A DNA stretch of 6,645 nt. Source: Euryarchaeota archaeon UBA550 (GTDB taxonomy: Archaea > Thermoplasmatota > Poseidoniia > Poseidoniales > Poseidoniaceae). The notes beneath the pieces are model-generated. The model was given only the letters and a program-made list of their open reading frames with translations. It did no database searches and had not been told where the DNA came from. The position numbers were made by a program, and so were the translations under genes. The DNA lies in contig DAYA01000036.1 in assembly GCA_002506705.1 (NCBI GenBank), positions 1 to 6,645 of the forward strand, written 5' to 3'. Below, in pieces: positions 1 through 5,806 of the stretch; position 1 is the stretch's first letter, and every line of letters starts with the position of its first letter.

Positions 1-158
1 TCGTACACCTGAATAACTGCTTTATCGCCGTGTAATTCGATGACCTCACCCATGAGACCTTCGTGCCCTACACGAACCACATCATACATTCCCGCTTCCA
101 TTCCAGTCGCTGTTACAACCGGTCCAGAAATTCGGTAAATTACTCCTTCATTGCTCAT
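1..158 (-). CDS. atpA: A-type ATP synthase catalytic subunit A, N-terminal fragment
   Basis: Only the first 52 codons are in the window; the rest runs off the left edge. The fragment begins MSNEGVIYRISGPVV and continues through VVRVGHEGLMGEVIEL to AVIQVY. This is the N-terminal beta-barrel of A/V-type catalytic A subunits, where G-x-I/V-x-x-I-S-GPVV and the G-L-x-GEVI stretch are conserved. The Walker A motif and catalytic residues would lie off-window. Subunit A, in three copies alternating with subunit B, makes ATP in the cytoplasmic A1 head. The ATG at 158 is chosen because a strong AAGGAGG lies 8 nt upstream. The gene is last of the seven visible operon genes, 29 nt after atpF. Family assignment is secure from sequence pattern and operon position. 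Confidence 0.95.
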   Translation of the reverse strand, partial: MSNEGVIYRISGPVVTATGMEAGMYDVVRVGHEGLMGEVIELHGDKAVIQVY

Positions 159-166
159 TTCCTCTT

Positions 167-173
167 CCTCCTT
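167..173 (-). promoter_or_regulatory. Shine-Dalgarno of atpA
   Basis: AAGGAGG read on the minus strand, 8 nt before the atpA ATG. It is one of the two strongest ribosome binding sites of the operon, the other being that of atpK. It lies in the 29-nt atpF-atpA gap and fixes the atpA start. Confidence 0.85.
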
Positions 174-187
174 GGATTTGGTTGGAA

Positions 188-487
188 TCACTTCCACAAA
201 TCAACTCCTATTGCCTTGCGAATTGTTTCGCGAAGGGTTGTGTCCTCCTCTGTACCAATTCCTAGTACGGTCGGAGTTACACTTTCCGAGAGTCTGTCAC
301 GTAGACGCTCTGGGAGGGCTGACAGAACTGCGGAGTCGACGACCACAATTCCCACGCCCTTTGTTGTAAGTAAATCCCTGAAGACTTTGGAAGTCTCTTC
401 CTCACCTTCTGGGTTGTATAGTGTGCTAATGCCTGCTAATTGGAACCCAAGTGTGAACTCGGGACTGCCTACGACTGCGATTTCCAT
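188..487 (-). CDS. atpF: A-type ATP synthase subunit F (central stalk)
   Basis: A 99-residue protein of the V/A-ATPase F (NtpG/Vma7) family, whose members are about 100 residues long. It is a small Rossmann-like protein on the central rotor shaft that couples head and ring and modulates ATP hydrolysis. Visible hallmarks are the opening MEIAVVGSPEFTLGFQLAGI (residues 1-20; I/V-AVVG...T-x-GF-x-LAGI is typical), the central strand GVGIVVVDSAV (44-54), and the closing IRKAIGVDL (89-97), the mobile C-terminal helix. The ATG at 487 lies just after a GAGGTGAT whose first bases belong to the atpC stop codon. This suggests translational coupling to atpC. No oddities are seen; the length is normal. Confidence 0.93.
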   Translation of the reverse strand: MEIAVVGSPEFTLGFQLAGISTLYNPEGEEETSKVFRDLLTTKGVGIVVVDSAVLSALPERLRDRLSESVTPTVLGIGTEEDTTLRETIRKAIGVDLWK

Positions 488-491
488 TCAT

Positions 492-500
492 ATCACCTCA
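492..500 (-). promoter_or_regulatory. Shine-Dalgarno of atpF overlapping the atpC stop codon
   Basis: The minus strand reads TGAGGTGAT, in which TGA is the atpC stop and GAGGTGAT is complementary to the archaeal 16S rRNA 3' end. The atpF ATG follows 4 nt later. The overlap means a ribosome ending atpC sits on the initiation site of atpF, an arrangement compatible with coupled, equimolar synthesis. Confidence 0.85.
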
Positions 501-1538
501 AAGAACGTGAGCCTCCAACACTTCGGTTGACAAACCAGCCATTCGGCCTCTGACAATGAAACGTAGATCCTCGATTTCCTGGACCTTAGCAGATACATAG
601 TGTATTACTGGCAAGGCAGAAATCGGATGGAGGTAACTCATACGCTGCATCTGGGCGTGTTCTAGTTCACGCAACCAGGTGATTACGGGGTCCAATGTTC
701 TCTTTTCATCTGATTCAGTGAGTACTGATTGGAAACCGTTCAAGTCGAAAGTATTCGACAGGCGTAACACATCGAGGAGGCCTTCTCTGCTTGCACAAGC
801 CTGAGATTCGTTCCTCTTTGCTATTAGGCGGCCACCAGGGATGAGCGCCTGAGAGATTTCCTCGCTGGTCAAGCCGAAAGCATGACCTTCGAGTATGTTG
901 ATTATGTTGCGGTGGTCAATTTCAGCACGTAGGTGATTTCTCAGGATAGTGATATCGGGAGAAGTTGCCTTTAGTTGTGCTAAAGAATTCTTGAAGTAGT
1001 GTCGATCCAATGCATCTTCGTATGCTTGTAATCCTTCATCTTCACCAATTGCCATCAAGTCCTTGCCGAATGAGAGTCTTCTCATCTGTTCGACCGCATC
1101 ACGAATAGTGCTTGACTCTTCGATCATCTTCAGCCACGGGATGTTGATTTCGCTCTCTTCGGGCAAAATCGAGTTAGAGACTTTCTTGACATCTACATCG
1201 TTGTCAACAGCACGTAGTACGACCTTCGCATTTTGGTATTGGAATCTGCCAGTGTATATCTCTACGATACCTCTGACCTTTCCATTGCAAAGATTCAGAA
1301 TCTTTGCTAATTCCACTTGCAGGTTGTGTGTTAATGCTGCCTCAACAAGGTCGCTTCCTGTGAAGTGACCAGCGTAGAGGTCCATCTCATTCCTGTAGCC
1401 GTTGTCTGCGACAGCGACTGTTAGTTGGTCTGGTGATTGTTGGATTAACTGACGTAGCCTTGTCCTATCCATTAGGTTCGCCTTGCGTGACTTAGCACGG
1501 GCGGCTACGTAAGCAGTATTATTTCCGAAGATTGGCAT
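498..1538 (-). CDS. atpC: A-type ATP synthase subunit C (ring socket, AC39 family)
   Basis: A 346-residue protein of the vATP-synt_AC39 family (eukaryotic subunit d), close to the usual 340-390 residues. This funnel-shaped, all-helical subunit sits on the cytoplasmic face of the proteolipid ring and links it to the central stalk. Family signatures are the opening YVAARAKSRKANLM (10-23), the mid helix DALDRHYF (175-182), EIDHRNIINILEG (206-218), and the C-terminal helix with VQEIEDLRFIVRGRMAGLS (319-337), which matches the family's E-x-x-x-LR-x-I-x-x-x-K/R-x-x-GL ending. No membrane segment is seen. The ATG at 1538 is supported by GAGGAG at 1547-1552. It follows atpE after 17 nt and leads into atpF with an SD/stop overlap. 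Confidence 0.93.
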   Translation of the reverse strand: MPIFGNNTAYVAARAKSRKANLMDRTRLRQLIQQSPDQLTVAVADNGYRNEMDLYAGHFTGSDLVEAALTHNLQVELAKILNLCNGKVRGIVEIYTGRFQYQNAKVVLRAVDNDVDVKKVSNSILPEESEINIPWLKMIEESSTIRDAVEQMRRLSFGKDLMAIGEDEGLQAYEDALDRHYFKNSLAQLKATSPDITILRNHLRAEIDHRNIINILEGHAFGLTSEEISQALIPGGRLIAKRNESQACASREGLLDVLRLSNTFDLNGFQSVLTESDEKRTLDPVITWLRELEHAQMQRMSYLHPISALPVIHYVSAKVQEIEDLRFIVRGRMAGLSTEVLEAHVL

Positions 1539-1555
1539 ATTATCGACTCCTCAAT

Positions 1556-2119
1556 TCATCCAAATAGGGTCTCATTGACCGCTGCTCTCTGTTGAGTCCA
1601 CGCTTCTTCCAACAATGTGTCGAAACGTAGGTCAAAAGATAGTCTTCCGTCTTCTGATTCTAGCATGAAGCCACCCAATCCATCTACATCATCGCCCATC
1701 TTGTAGTCCTTAGCGGCGTCCTCAAGGGCGGATCTGTCGATTGTTGTTGGGCGCATTATCATCTTGCCTTCGCTCAAACCACCCGCTTTCTTTACAAGAC
1801 TCTTCAAGAGACTTGCACGTCCAGCAAGGCTGGCATCGCCAAGTTGCGCTCTTGCAGATGCTAGAGTTGCCTCTAGTTCTGCTCGGCGAGCAACCAAAAT
1901 TTCCTTCTGATTTGCCTGGCGTGCTGAAGCAACCATTTCTTTTGCGATCTGGTCTGCTTCTTTGTTCGCTTTGGAAGATGCATCTCCTTCAATGGAACTA
2001 GCGCGTTCCTTTGCTTCGTTTAGAATCGCTTCAGCTTCAGCCTTAGCTGCCTTAATGGTAGCCTTTGCTTCCGCTTCAGCCGAAGCTGAAATGTCATTTG
2101 CGAGTTGTTCTAACGTCAT
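1556..2119 (-). CDS. atpE: A-type ATP synthase subunit E (peripheral stalk)
   Basis: A 187-residue subunit E (NtpE/Vma4), normal length for archaea. The N-terminal half (about residues 5-95) is an Ala/Glu/Lys-rich helix with the right-handed coiled-coil character expected for the stalk that pairs with subunit H. The C-terminal globular domain carries the family signature GLGGFMLESEDGRLSFDLR (147-165), followed by FDTLLEE and the final NETLFG. That domain clamps the top of the A1 head, so the E-H stalk holds the head against rotation. The ATG at 2119 has TGAGGTGA at 2124-2131. The gene follows atpK after 55 nt, the widest gap in the operon, which contains a hairpin. Partner atpH is four genes upstream in the same operon. 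Confidence 0.95.
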   Translation of the reverse strand: MTLEQLANDISASAEAEAKATIKAAKAEAEAILNEAKERASSIEGDASSKANKEADQIAKEMVASARQANQKEILVARRAELEATLASARAQLGDASLAGRASLLKSLVKKAGGLSEGKMIMRPTTIDRSALEDAAKDYKMGDDVDGLGGFMLESEDGRLSFDLRFDTLLEEAWTQQRAAVNETLFG

Positions 2120-2141
2120 TCTTTCACCTCATGGCCTGAAA

Positions 2142-2159
2142 TCCAAGATTACTCTTGGA
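2142..2159 (-). repeat. Inverted repeat (hairpin) in the atpK-atpE gap
   Basis: The minus strand reads TCCAAG-agtaat-CTTGGA, a perfect 6-bp stem with a 6-nt loop. It lies 15 nt after the atpK stop and 22 nt before the atpE start. There is no T-run behind it, so it is unlikely to be a full terminator. It could act as an mRNA 3' stabiliser or processing site that separates the proteolipid message from the downstream genes. The function is inferred; the base pairing is directly visible. Confidence 0.5.
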
Positions 2160-2174
2160 AACAGACTTTTCTGC

Positions 2175-2483
2175 TCATAGGAACAGTGGTAGAGCACCTA
2201 GAATAACGATAGATTCTGGCAGAGCTGTGAAAATTAGAGCAGGTCCGAACTTGGAACCGTCTTCTGCTAGCATACCAACAGCAGCGCTTCCAATGCATGC
2301 CTGTGAGTAGCCAGCACCAATACCAGCTAGTCCCAATGCCATACCTGCACCCATGTACTTACCCCAGTCATCGTAGTTTCCATCAGCATCAACGTTTGCA
2401 GCAAGGACACCTTGCACAAGCATAGTGATGCTCATTAGAACCAACAATACTCTTAGGCTCAATTTCATACTCATTTTCTTCAT
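2175..2483 (-). CDS. atpK: A-type ATP synthase proteolipid (rotor ring subunit K/c) with signal peptide
   Basis: A 102-residue proteolipid. Residues 1-28 look like a cleavable signal peptide: basic start MKKMSMKLSLR, hydrophobic core VLLVLMSITMLV, and a VLA-A cleavage site near residues 26-29. The mature protein would be about 74 residues with two transmembrane helices: TM1 at 43-70 (glycine/alanine-rich, containing GLAGIGAGYSQACIG) and TM2 at 81-102. The polar loop LAEDGSKFG between them faces the cytoplasm. The ion-carrying carboxylate is Glu90 in ALPESIVILG. Gln61 in TM1 plus Leu88, Glu90 and Ser91 form a ligand set like that of Na+-type rings. Both termini are expected outside, which fits a cleaved signal. 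The gene has the strong SD AAGGAGGT at 2490-2497, 6 nt before the first ATG, favouring it over Met4 and Met6. A single hairpin, not a fused multi-hairpin form. Confidence 0.93.
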   Translation of the reverse strand: MKKMSMKLSLRVLLVLMSITMLVQGVLAANVDADGNYDDWGKYMGAGMALGLAGIGAGYSQACIGSAAVGMLAEDGSKFGPALIFTALPESIVILGALPLFL

Positions 2484-2489
2484 ATTTTT

Positions 2490-2497
2490 ACCTCCTT
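2490..2497 (-). promoter_or_regulatory. Strong Shine-Dalgarno of atpK
   Basis: AAGGAGGT on the minus strand, 6 nt before the first of three closely spaced in-frame ATGs, so it decides the start. It is among the best matches in the operon, which fits the multi-copy demand for the ring subunit. Confidence 0.85.
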
Positions 2498-2501
2498 ATT
2501 T

Positions 2502-2513
2502 GTCCAGTTGGAC
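2502..2513 (-). repeat. Inverted repeat just upstream of the atpK ribosome binding site
   Basis: GTCCAACTGGAC on the minus strand can form a short stem (GTCC/GGAC, 4 nt loop). It begins at the last base of the atpI stop codon (TAG) and ends 4 nt before the atpK SD. It is short and could be chance, but together with the hairpin after atpK it brackets the proteolipid gene. Confidence 0.35.
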
Positions 2514-4549
2514 TATGATGTGTGACCCTCCACGTGGAGAGGACGGCCTCCGAGTGGCGAGAATTCCTCACCGGAACCGTCGTAGAACTTACCCATCCAC
2601 TCAACGAAGTGTAGACGGATAGCGTGAATGCTTGGCGATAGTAGACCTAGTGCTAGTGCGAAGACTTGGACTCCAATCCAGATGAAGAAGAATAGTACAG
2701 CAGATAGATAGTCGGCACTAGAAATCGCTTCTGCCATGCTGTGGAAGCCCATCTCATTACCGATCTCTGCAATCTTTACACCAGCAACACCTACTGCCAT
2801 AATACGCAGGTAGGACAGGGTGTTAGCAAGCAAACCAAAGGTCTCGATAGGACCCATGATAGCGCCACCAAGCCAGCCGAACTTCTCGTAAACTGCGAGG
2901 CCGTAAATTAGGCATACGACACCGACCATCACCATTCCAGACCAAACTGAGAACTCAAACGTTCCATAGTCGCCGTCGGTTAGGAATCTTAGGACGTGTG
3001 CAGAACCACCGATGAGAATTAGAATCCAGGAACCCTTCTCGAAGAATGCTGCAATTGGTCCATGTGCCTTGAACACATTGTAGAACCCGATGATGAATCC
3101 GAACAATAAGTGGGCACATCCTAGGTAAATGGATAGTAGGATGTAATCGGTAAGAGCACCGCTTGCTCTGTGGAATGGAAGATAGGTGTGTGAAAGTCCA
3201 AACCACTCTACGAATACAGTGTCTGCAAGAATGTACTTGGTATTTTCATACATTGGTTCGTATAACCAAACGAAAGCGTCCCACTTCTCAATAACGAAAC
3301 CAAATGCTTCTGCAGTCAACACACCAACAATGAATGTTGCAATTCCCATGTTCATTAGAATACGTGAAGCTACCTTTCCAAACGGGTCGTGACCAATCTT
3401 TGACTTGAGCAATAGTGCGAGTAGCATTATCACTAGACCGTATCCAGCATCACCCAAAATCAATCCGTAGAAAATTGGGAAAGTGAATGCAAGCATGCTT
3501 GTTGGGTCAACAGAGCCATATTTTGGCCTGCCAACTAGACTGGTTAGCATTGTTGCGTGTTTTGTAGCAGCGATTGTATCATACTCTACAGGAGGATAAT
3601 CGGCATCGTGGTGGTGGTCATCATCATGACCATGTCCGTGGTCTTCTTTGAACTCTTCAACAGTCAAGTGAGAGGAAACCTTGGAAAGAATGCTTCTGAC
3701 CTCATCTGCGTCGCTGGTTGGCACCCATGCCTCCATTGCAAATGCGTGAGCGCTTGTTGCACAAAGAGTGTGCCCTGTAAGAATGTCTGACTCCCTCTCA
3801 AGGTGTTCTTGAACAGCAAGTAACATTCTACCATTTTGGTTATTCCAAGCTGCCATCTTCGACTCACAGGTTTGGATTGTAGATTCATATTCTGCAATTT
3901 CCTTCTCTGCGTCTCTCAACAAGTCGCCTGGCTTGCCTTGGCCGCTTGGAATTTGAATTGATTTTGCTCCAAGTTCTTGCATAGCCATCTGAACTTCAGC
4001 AGCGTCTTTACCTTGGCATGCAACTGCGATGATGTTTGATGAGGAGTGGAGTTCTACTCTTGTTCTCAATTCGCCAAATACTTGGTTTGCCTTTCCAGCC
4101 TTGCTGGTTTCACCAAGGTACACGTCGATGGCGGAAATCTCTGTCATTAGTTCTAGAGGAATTCCTAAAGGAGCGATCTTGGTTAGAATTTCTACTCTTT
4201 CCTGTAACTTGGAAATTTCAGCAGTTGCGTCTGCCTTATTTGCGATTGTCTCTGTGATAGAATCGATCTTTTCGGAGAAAGATTCGAGGGACTGAGCGAC
4301 TTCCTTCGCCGAAATTGGACCCTGCTTATTAGTGGAATTCAATGTTGAGATTGCAGACCTTACTTTAGCGAGCATGGCTGAAACTTCGTCAGCATCTGGA
4401 TGTGGTCTGCCAACTGTGATGCCGTCTACATCACCGGAGTATGGCTTGATATGTACGTTACCCAAATTAGCACACAATCGCAATACTTCATCGAGATTGT
4501 TGCTGGGACCCGCCATTGTTAGGCGGGACATTTCGACCGTACTGAACAT
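2513..4549 (-). CDS. atpI: A-type ATP synthase subunit I (membrane stator a subunit)
   Basis: A 678-residue member of the V-ATPase 116-kDa / NtpI family, normal length for archaea (about 620-700). Residues 1-340 are the cytoplasmic arm with two alpha/beta lobes joined by coiled coil (about 75-125 and 210-250); it binds the peripheral stalks. Residues 350-640 form the membrane domain of about 7-8 helices. They include FYGLILGDAGYGL (360-372; the conserved G-D-x-G-Y/H-G turn) and TLSYLRIMAVG (577-587), whose Arg582 is the essential arginine that faces the ring carboxylate and drives ion release. An unusual stretch, residues 304-314, holds six histidines among aspartates just before the first helix. 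Start ATG 4549 has TGAGGTG 6 nt upstream, overlapping the atpH stop; Met7 and Met12 are less well placed. The gap to atpK is 29 nt. Confidence 0.95.
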   Translation of the reverse strand: MFSTVEMSRLTMAGPSNNLDEVLRLCANLGNVHIKPYSGDVDGITVGRPHPDADEVSAMLAKVRSAISTLNSTNKQGPISAKEVAQSLESFSEKIDSITETIANKADATAEISKLQERVEILTKIAPLGIPLELMTEISAIDVYLGETSKAGKANQVFGELRTRVELHSSSNIIAVACQGKDAAEVQMAMQELGAKSIQIPSGQGKPGDLLRDAEKEIAEYESTIQTCESKMAAWNNQNGRMLLAVQEHLERESDILTGHTLCATSAHAFAMEAWVPTSDADEVRSILSKVSSHLTVEEFKEDHGHGHDDDHHHDADYPPVEYDTIAATKHATMLTSLVGRPKYGSVDPTSMLAFTFPIFYGLILGDAGYGLVIMLLALLLKSKIGHDPFGKVASRILMNMGIATFIVGVLTAEAFGFVIEKWDAFVWLYEPMYENTKYILADTVFVEWFGLSHTYLPFHRASGALTDYILLSIYLGCAHLLFGFIIGFYNVFKAHGPIAAFFEKGSWILILIGGSAHVLRFLTDGDYGTFEFSVWSGMVMVGVVCLIYGLAVYEKFGWLGGAIMGPIETFGLLANTLSYLRIMAVGVAGVKIAEIGNEMGFHSMAEAISSADYLSAVLFFFIWIGVQVFALALGLLSPSIHAIRLHFVEWMGKFYDGSGEEFSPLGGRPLHVEGHTS

Positions 4550-4555
4550 CTAATA

Positions 4556-4562
4556 CACCTCA
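4556..4562 (-). promoter_or_regulatory. Shine-Dalgarno of atpI overlapping the atpH stop codon
   Basis: TGAGGTG on the minus strand: TGA ends atpH and GAGGTG is the SD, 6 nt before the atpI ATG. It repeats the design seen between atpC and atpF, so atpH and atpI are probably translationally coupled. Confidence 0.8.
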
Positions 4563-4877
4563 GTTGGACATCAATGAATCGATGATGAGTTTGACTGCTG
4601 CATCTCTACGGTCGCCTGCAGAGGATTGGATACCCTCTACTGCCTTTGTTCCCTCAGCCTGTACGCCTTCAGCTTCCTTACCCGCTTTGGTTCTTGCAGA
4701 GTCAAGGGTTGCTACTGTCGAACTGACTGCTCCATCCTGAGCACCTTGGATGATTTCAGAGGCTTCTTTGCGTGCATCAGCTAGAATCTTTGCTGCTTCT
4801 TCCTTTGAAGCAGCGATTTTTGCTAGTGCAGATTCTTCTGCATTTTTGATGCTTTGAAGTACGCTTTCCATACCCAT
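4560..4877 (-). CDS. atpH: A-type ATP synthase subunit H (peripheral stalk)
   Basis: About 105 residues starting MGMESVLQSIKNAEE, matching the usual ~100-110 residues of archaeal AhaH/NtpF-type subunit H. The protein is almost entirely alanine-, glutamate- and lysine-rich helix (AALAKIAASKEEAAKILADARKEA-type heptad/hendecad pattern), forming the coiled-coil peripheral stalk with AtpE that ties AtpI to the head. The final stretch (AAVKLIIDSL) is the family's conserved end. The frame stays open up to an ATG at 4946, giving a 128-residue version. However, the added 23 residues do not look like family sequence and run into an AT-rich putative promoter. The ATG at 4877 has AAGGTG 5 nt upstream, so I choose it; the ATG at 4871 (two codons later) is a weaker option. 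First gene of the operon. Identity is strong by position and composition. Confidence 0.88.
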   Translation of the reverse strand: MGMESVLQSIKNAEESALAKIAASKEEAAKILADARKEASEIIQGAQDGAVSSTVATLDSARTKAGKEAEGVQAEGTKAVEGIQSSAGDRRDAAVKLIIDSLMSN

Positions 4878-5009
4878 GACAACACCTTTGGTTGTCTTGC
4901 CGACATAGAACCGGTTGATAACCAATGTGGTCGAAACTTCAAACAATTTTTTTCACAAAATGACTGATTCTCACCAAACCGTCAAAGCCCAAATCCATGC
5001 CCACCAACC
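4878..5009. promoter_or_regulatory. Divergent intergenic region with the putative atp operon and methyltransferase promoters
   Basis: This 132-bp stretch separates atpH (leftward) from the methyltransferase gene (rightward) and must hold both promoters unless transcription enters from elsewhere. The most AT-rich part is 4941-4960 (minus strand TTTTGTGAAAAAAATTG), about 65-80 nt before the atpH start and 50-70 nt before the other gene. It is the best TATA-box candidate but not a textbook TTTAWATA match. Between it and atpH lies AACCGGTTGATAACC (4909-4923), which contains an 8-bp palindrome and a GGTT-gat-AACC repeat and could be an operator or leader hairpin. Site assignments are inference. 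Confidence 0.5.
4883..4888 (-). promoter_or_regulatory. Shine-Dalgarno deciding the atpH start
   Basis: AAGGTG on the minus strand, 5 nt before the ATG at 4877 and 11 nt before the ATG at 4871. Its spacing matches the other genes of the operon and argues against the longer reading from 4946, which has no SD near it. Confidence 0.65.
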
Positions 5010-5750
5010 ATGACAGACCGTTCTGCCACCGGCGGCTTCGACCCTTCAGGAATCGATGAAGAGGCATGGACGGAACTTGAAAGGCAACTGGAAGCAACAA
5101 TTCCCGTATATGACAAAGTCAACAAAATCATGACTCTTGGATTTGACAAAGGAATGAGAAAACACGTCCGAAGTCATGCAGAGCCGGGAATGAAAGTTTT
5201 GGAAGTTGGTTGTGGACCTGGATCTTTTGCAGTAGACATTGTCGGGATGGATTTGACTTGTCTGGACCCAAGTGCAGAGATGCTGAAGGTTTGCAAGAAG
5301 AGACTCGATAAAGTGCGCAGCGAGCGTGGAGAATCGCAAGCAAGTTACGTCGAGGCCATTGCAGAAGAAATTCCACTGCCGGACAACACTTTTGACAGAG
5401 TGTTTTGCCTGTTCTCATTTAGAGACTTCAAGGACAAAAAGAAGGGATTAGAAGAAATTTTCAGAGTGCTAAAACCTGGCGGCCAATTGGTAATTTGTGA
5501 CGCCGGTAAAGCAAATTGGCTACACGGACTATTCGGCAGACTGTACATGGCCACATTTGTTCAGTGGGTTGCTAGAATTGTTACAAAGGATCCAAACCAT
5601 CCATGGAAGTGGTTAGCAAGAACCTACACTCATTACGGTACACATTCATACTACAAAGGTGTCATGAAAGAAGTTGGATTTAAGGACGTGAAAGCGAGAC
5701 TTCTATTCCCCGGAATGTCAAGCCGATTCAAAGCTAACAAACCTGAGTAA
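5010..5750 (+). CDS. UbiE/MenG-like SAM-dependent C-methyltransferase
   Basis: A 246-residue class I methyltransferase. The order of motifs is that of the UbiE/MenG family: PVYDKVNKIMTLGFDKGMRK (32-51; family P-x-YD-x-x-N-x-x-x-S-x-G), motif I VLEVGCGPGSF (63-73) for S-adenosylmethionine, acidic loop LDPSAEML with Asp86 (85-92), LPDNTFDRVFCLFSFRDF (123-140; family FD-x-V-x-x-x-F-x-x-R-D/N), and FRVLKPGGQLVICDAGK (151-167). The likely role is methylation of demethylmenaquinone or a related quinone at the membrane, but the C-terminal third departs from typical UbiE, so another small-molecule substrate is possible. Length is close to the usual 230-255. No Shine-Dalgarno precedes the ATG, unlike all atp genes, so the message may be leaderless or use a weak site. 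The ATG at 4997 is out of frame. It is divergent from the atp operon and convergent with the nuclease gene. Confidence 0.82.
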   Translation: MTDRSATGGFDPSGIDEEAWTELERQLEATIPVYDKVNKIMTLGFDKGMRKHVRSHAEPGMKVLEVGCGPGSFAVDIVGMDLTCLDPSAEMLKVCKKRLDKVRSERGESQASYVEAIAEEIPLPDNTFDRVFCLFSFRDFKDKKKGLEEIFRVLKPGGQLVICDAGKANWLHGLFGRLYMATFVQWVARIVTKDPNHPWKWLARTYTHYGTHSYYKGVMKEVGFKDVKARLLFPGMSSRFKANKPE

Positions 5751-5806
5751 GCCAACACAAAGGGTACCCTTTGTATAGTATGTAGTACGAAAGGGGGCCC
5801 TCTGTA
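5751..5806. other. Convergent intergenic gap with paired palindromes
   Basis: This 56-bp gap between the 3' ends of the methyltransferase and nuclease genes is almost filled by two related symmetric elements. It is the natural place for transcription to end from both sides, but neither side shows a clear T-run, so a standard terminator cannot be claimed. Confidence 0.6.
5757..5774. repeat. Perfect 18-bp palindrome
   Basis: ACAAAGGGTACCCTTTGT is identical to its own reverse complement. As RNA it would fold into a 7-bp stem with a GUAC loop in either direction. It begins 6 nt after the methyltransferase stop codon. Options are a bidirectional transcription end/processing hairpin or a dimeric protein binding site. 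Confidence 0.8.

Noticed and set aside
63..530. A 155-codon open frame on the plus strand opposite atpF and atpA.
   Set aside because: It lies antisense across two clear ATP synthase genes and their gap, has no family-like motif, and is Ser/Arg-rich as expected of a shadow frame.
2955..3206. Small minus-strand frame inside atpI and other frames overlapping the atp genes, the methyltransferase and the nuclease.
   Set aside because: All are alternative frames of well-supported genes, without SDs or recognisable motifs.
2502..4569. Shared 9-mer GTCCAACTG at the ends of both atpH and atpI.
   Set aside because: Part of it is coding in atpH and the match is short; chance is the simplest explanation.
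4878..4946. Extension of atpH to the upstream ATG at 4946 (23 more residues).
   Set aside because: The added residues do not resemble subunit H, no SD precedes that ATG, and the stretch overlaps the most promoter-like DNA of the intergenic region.
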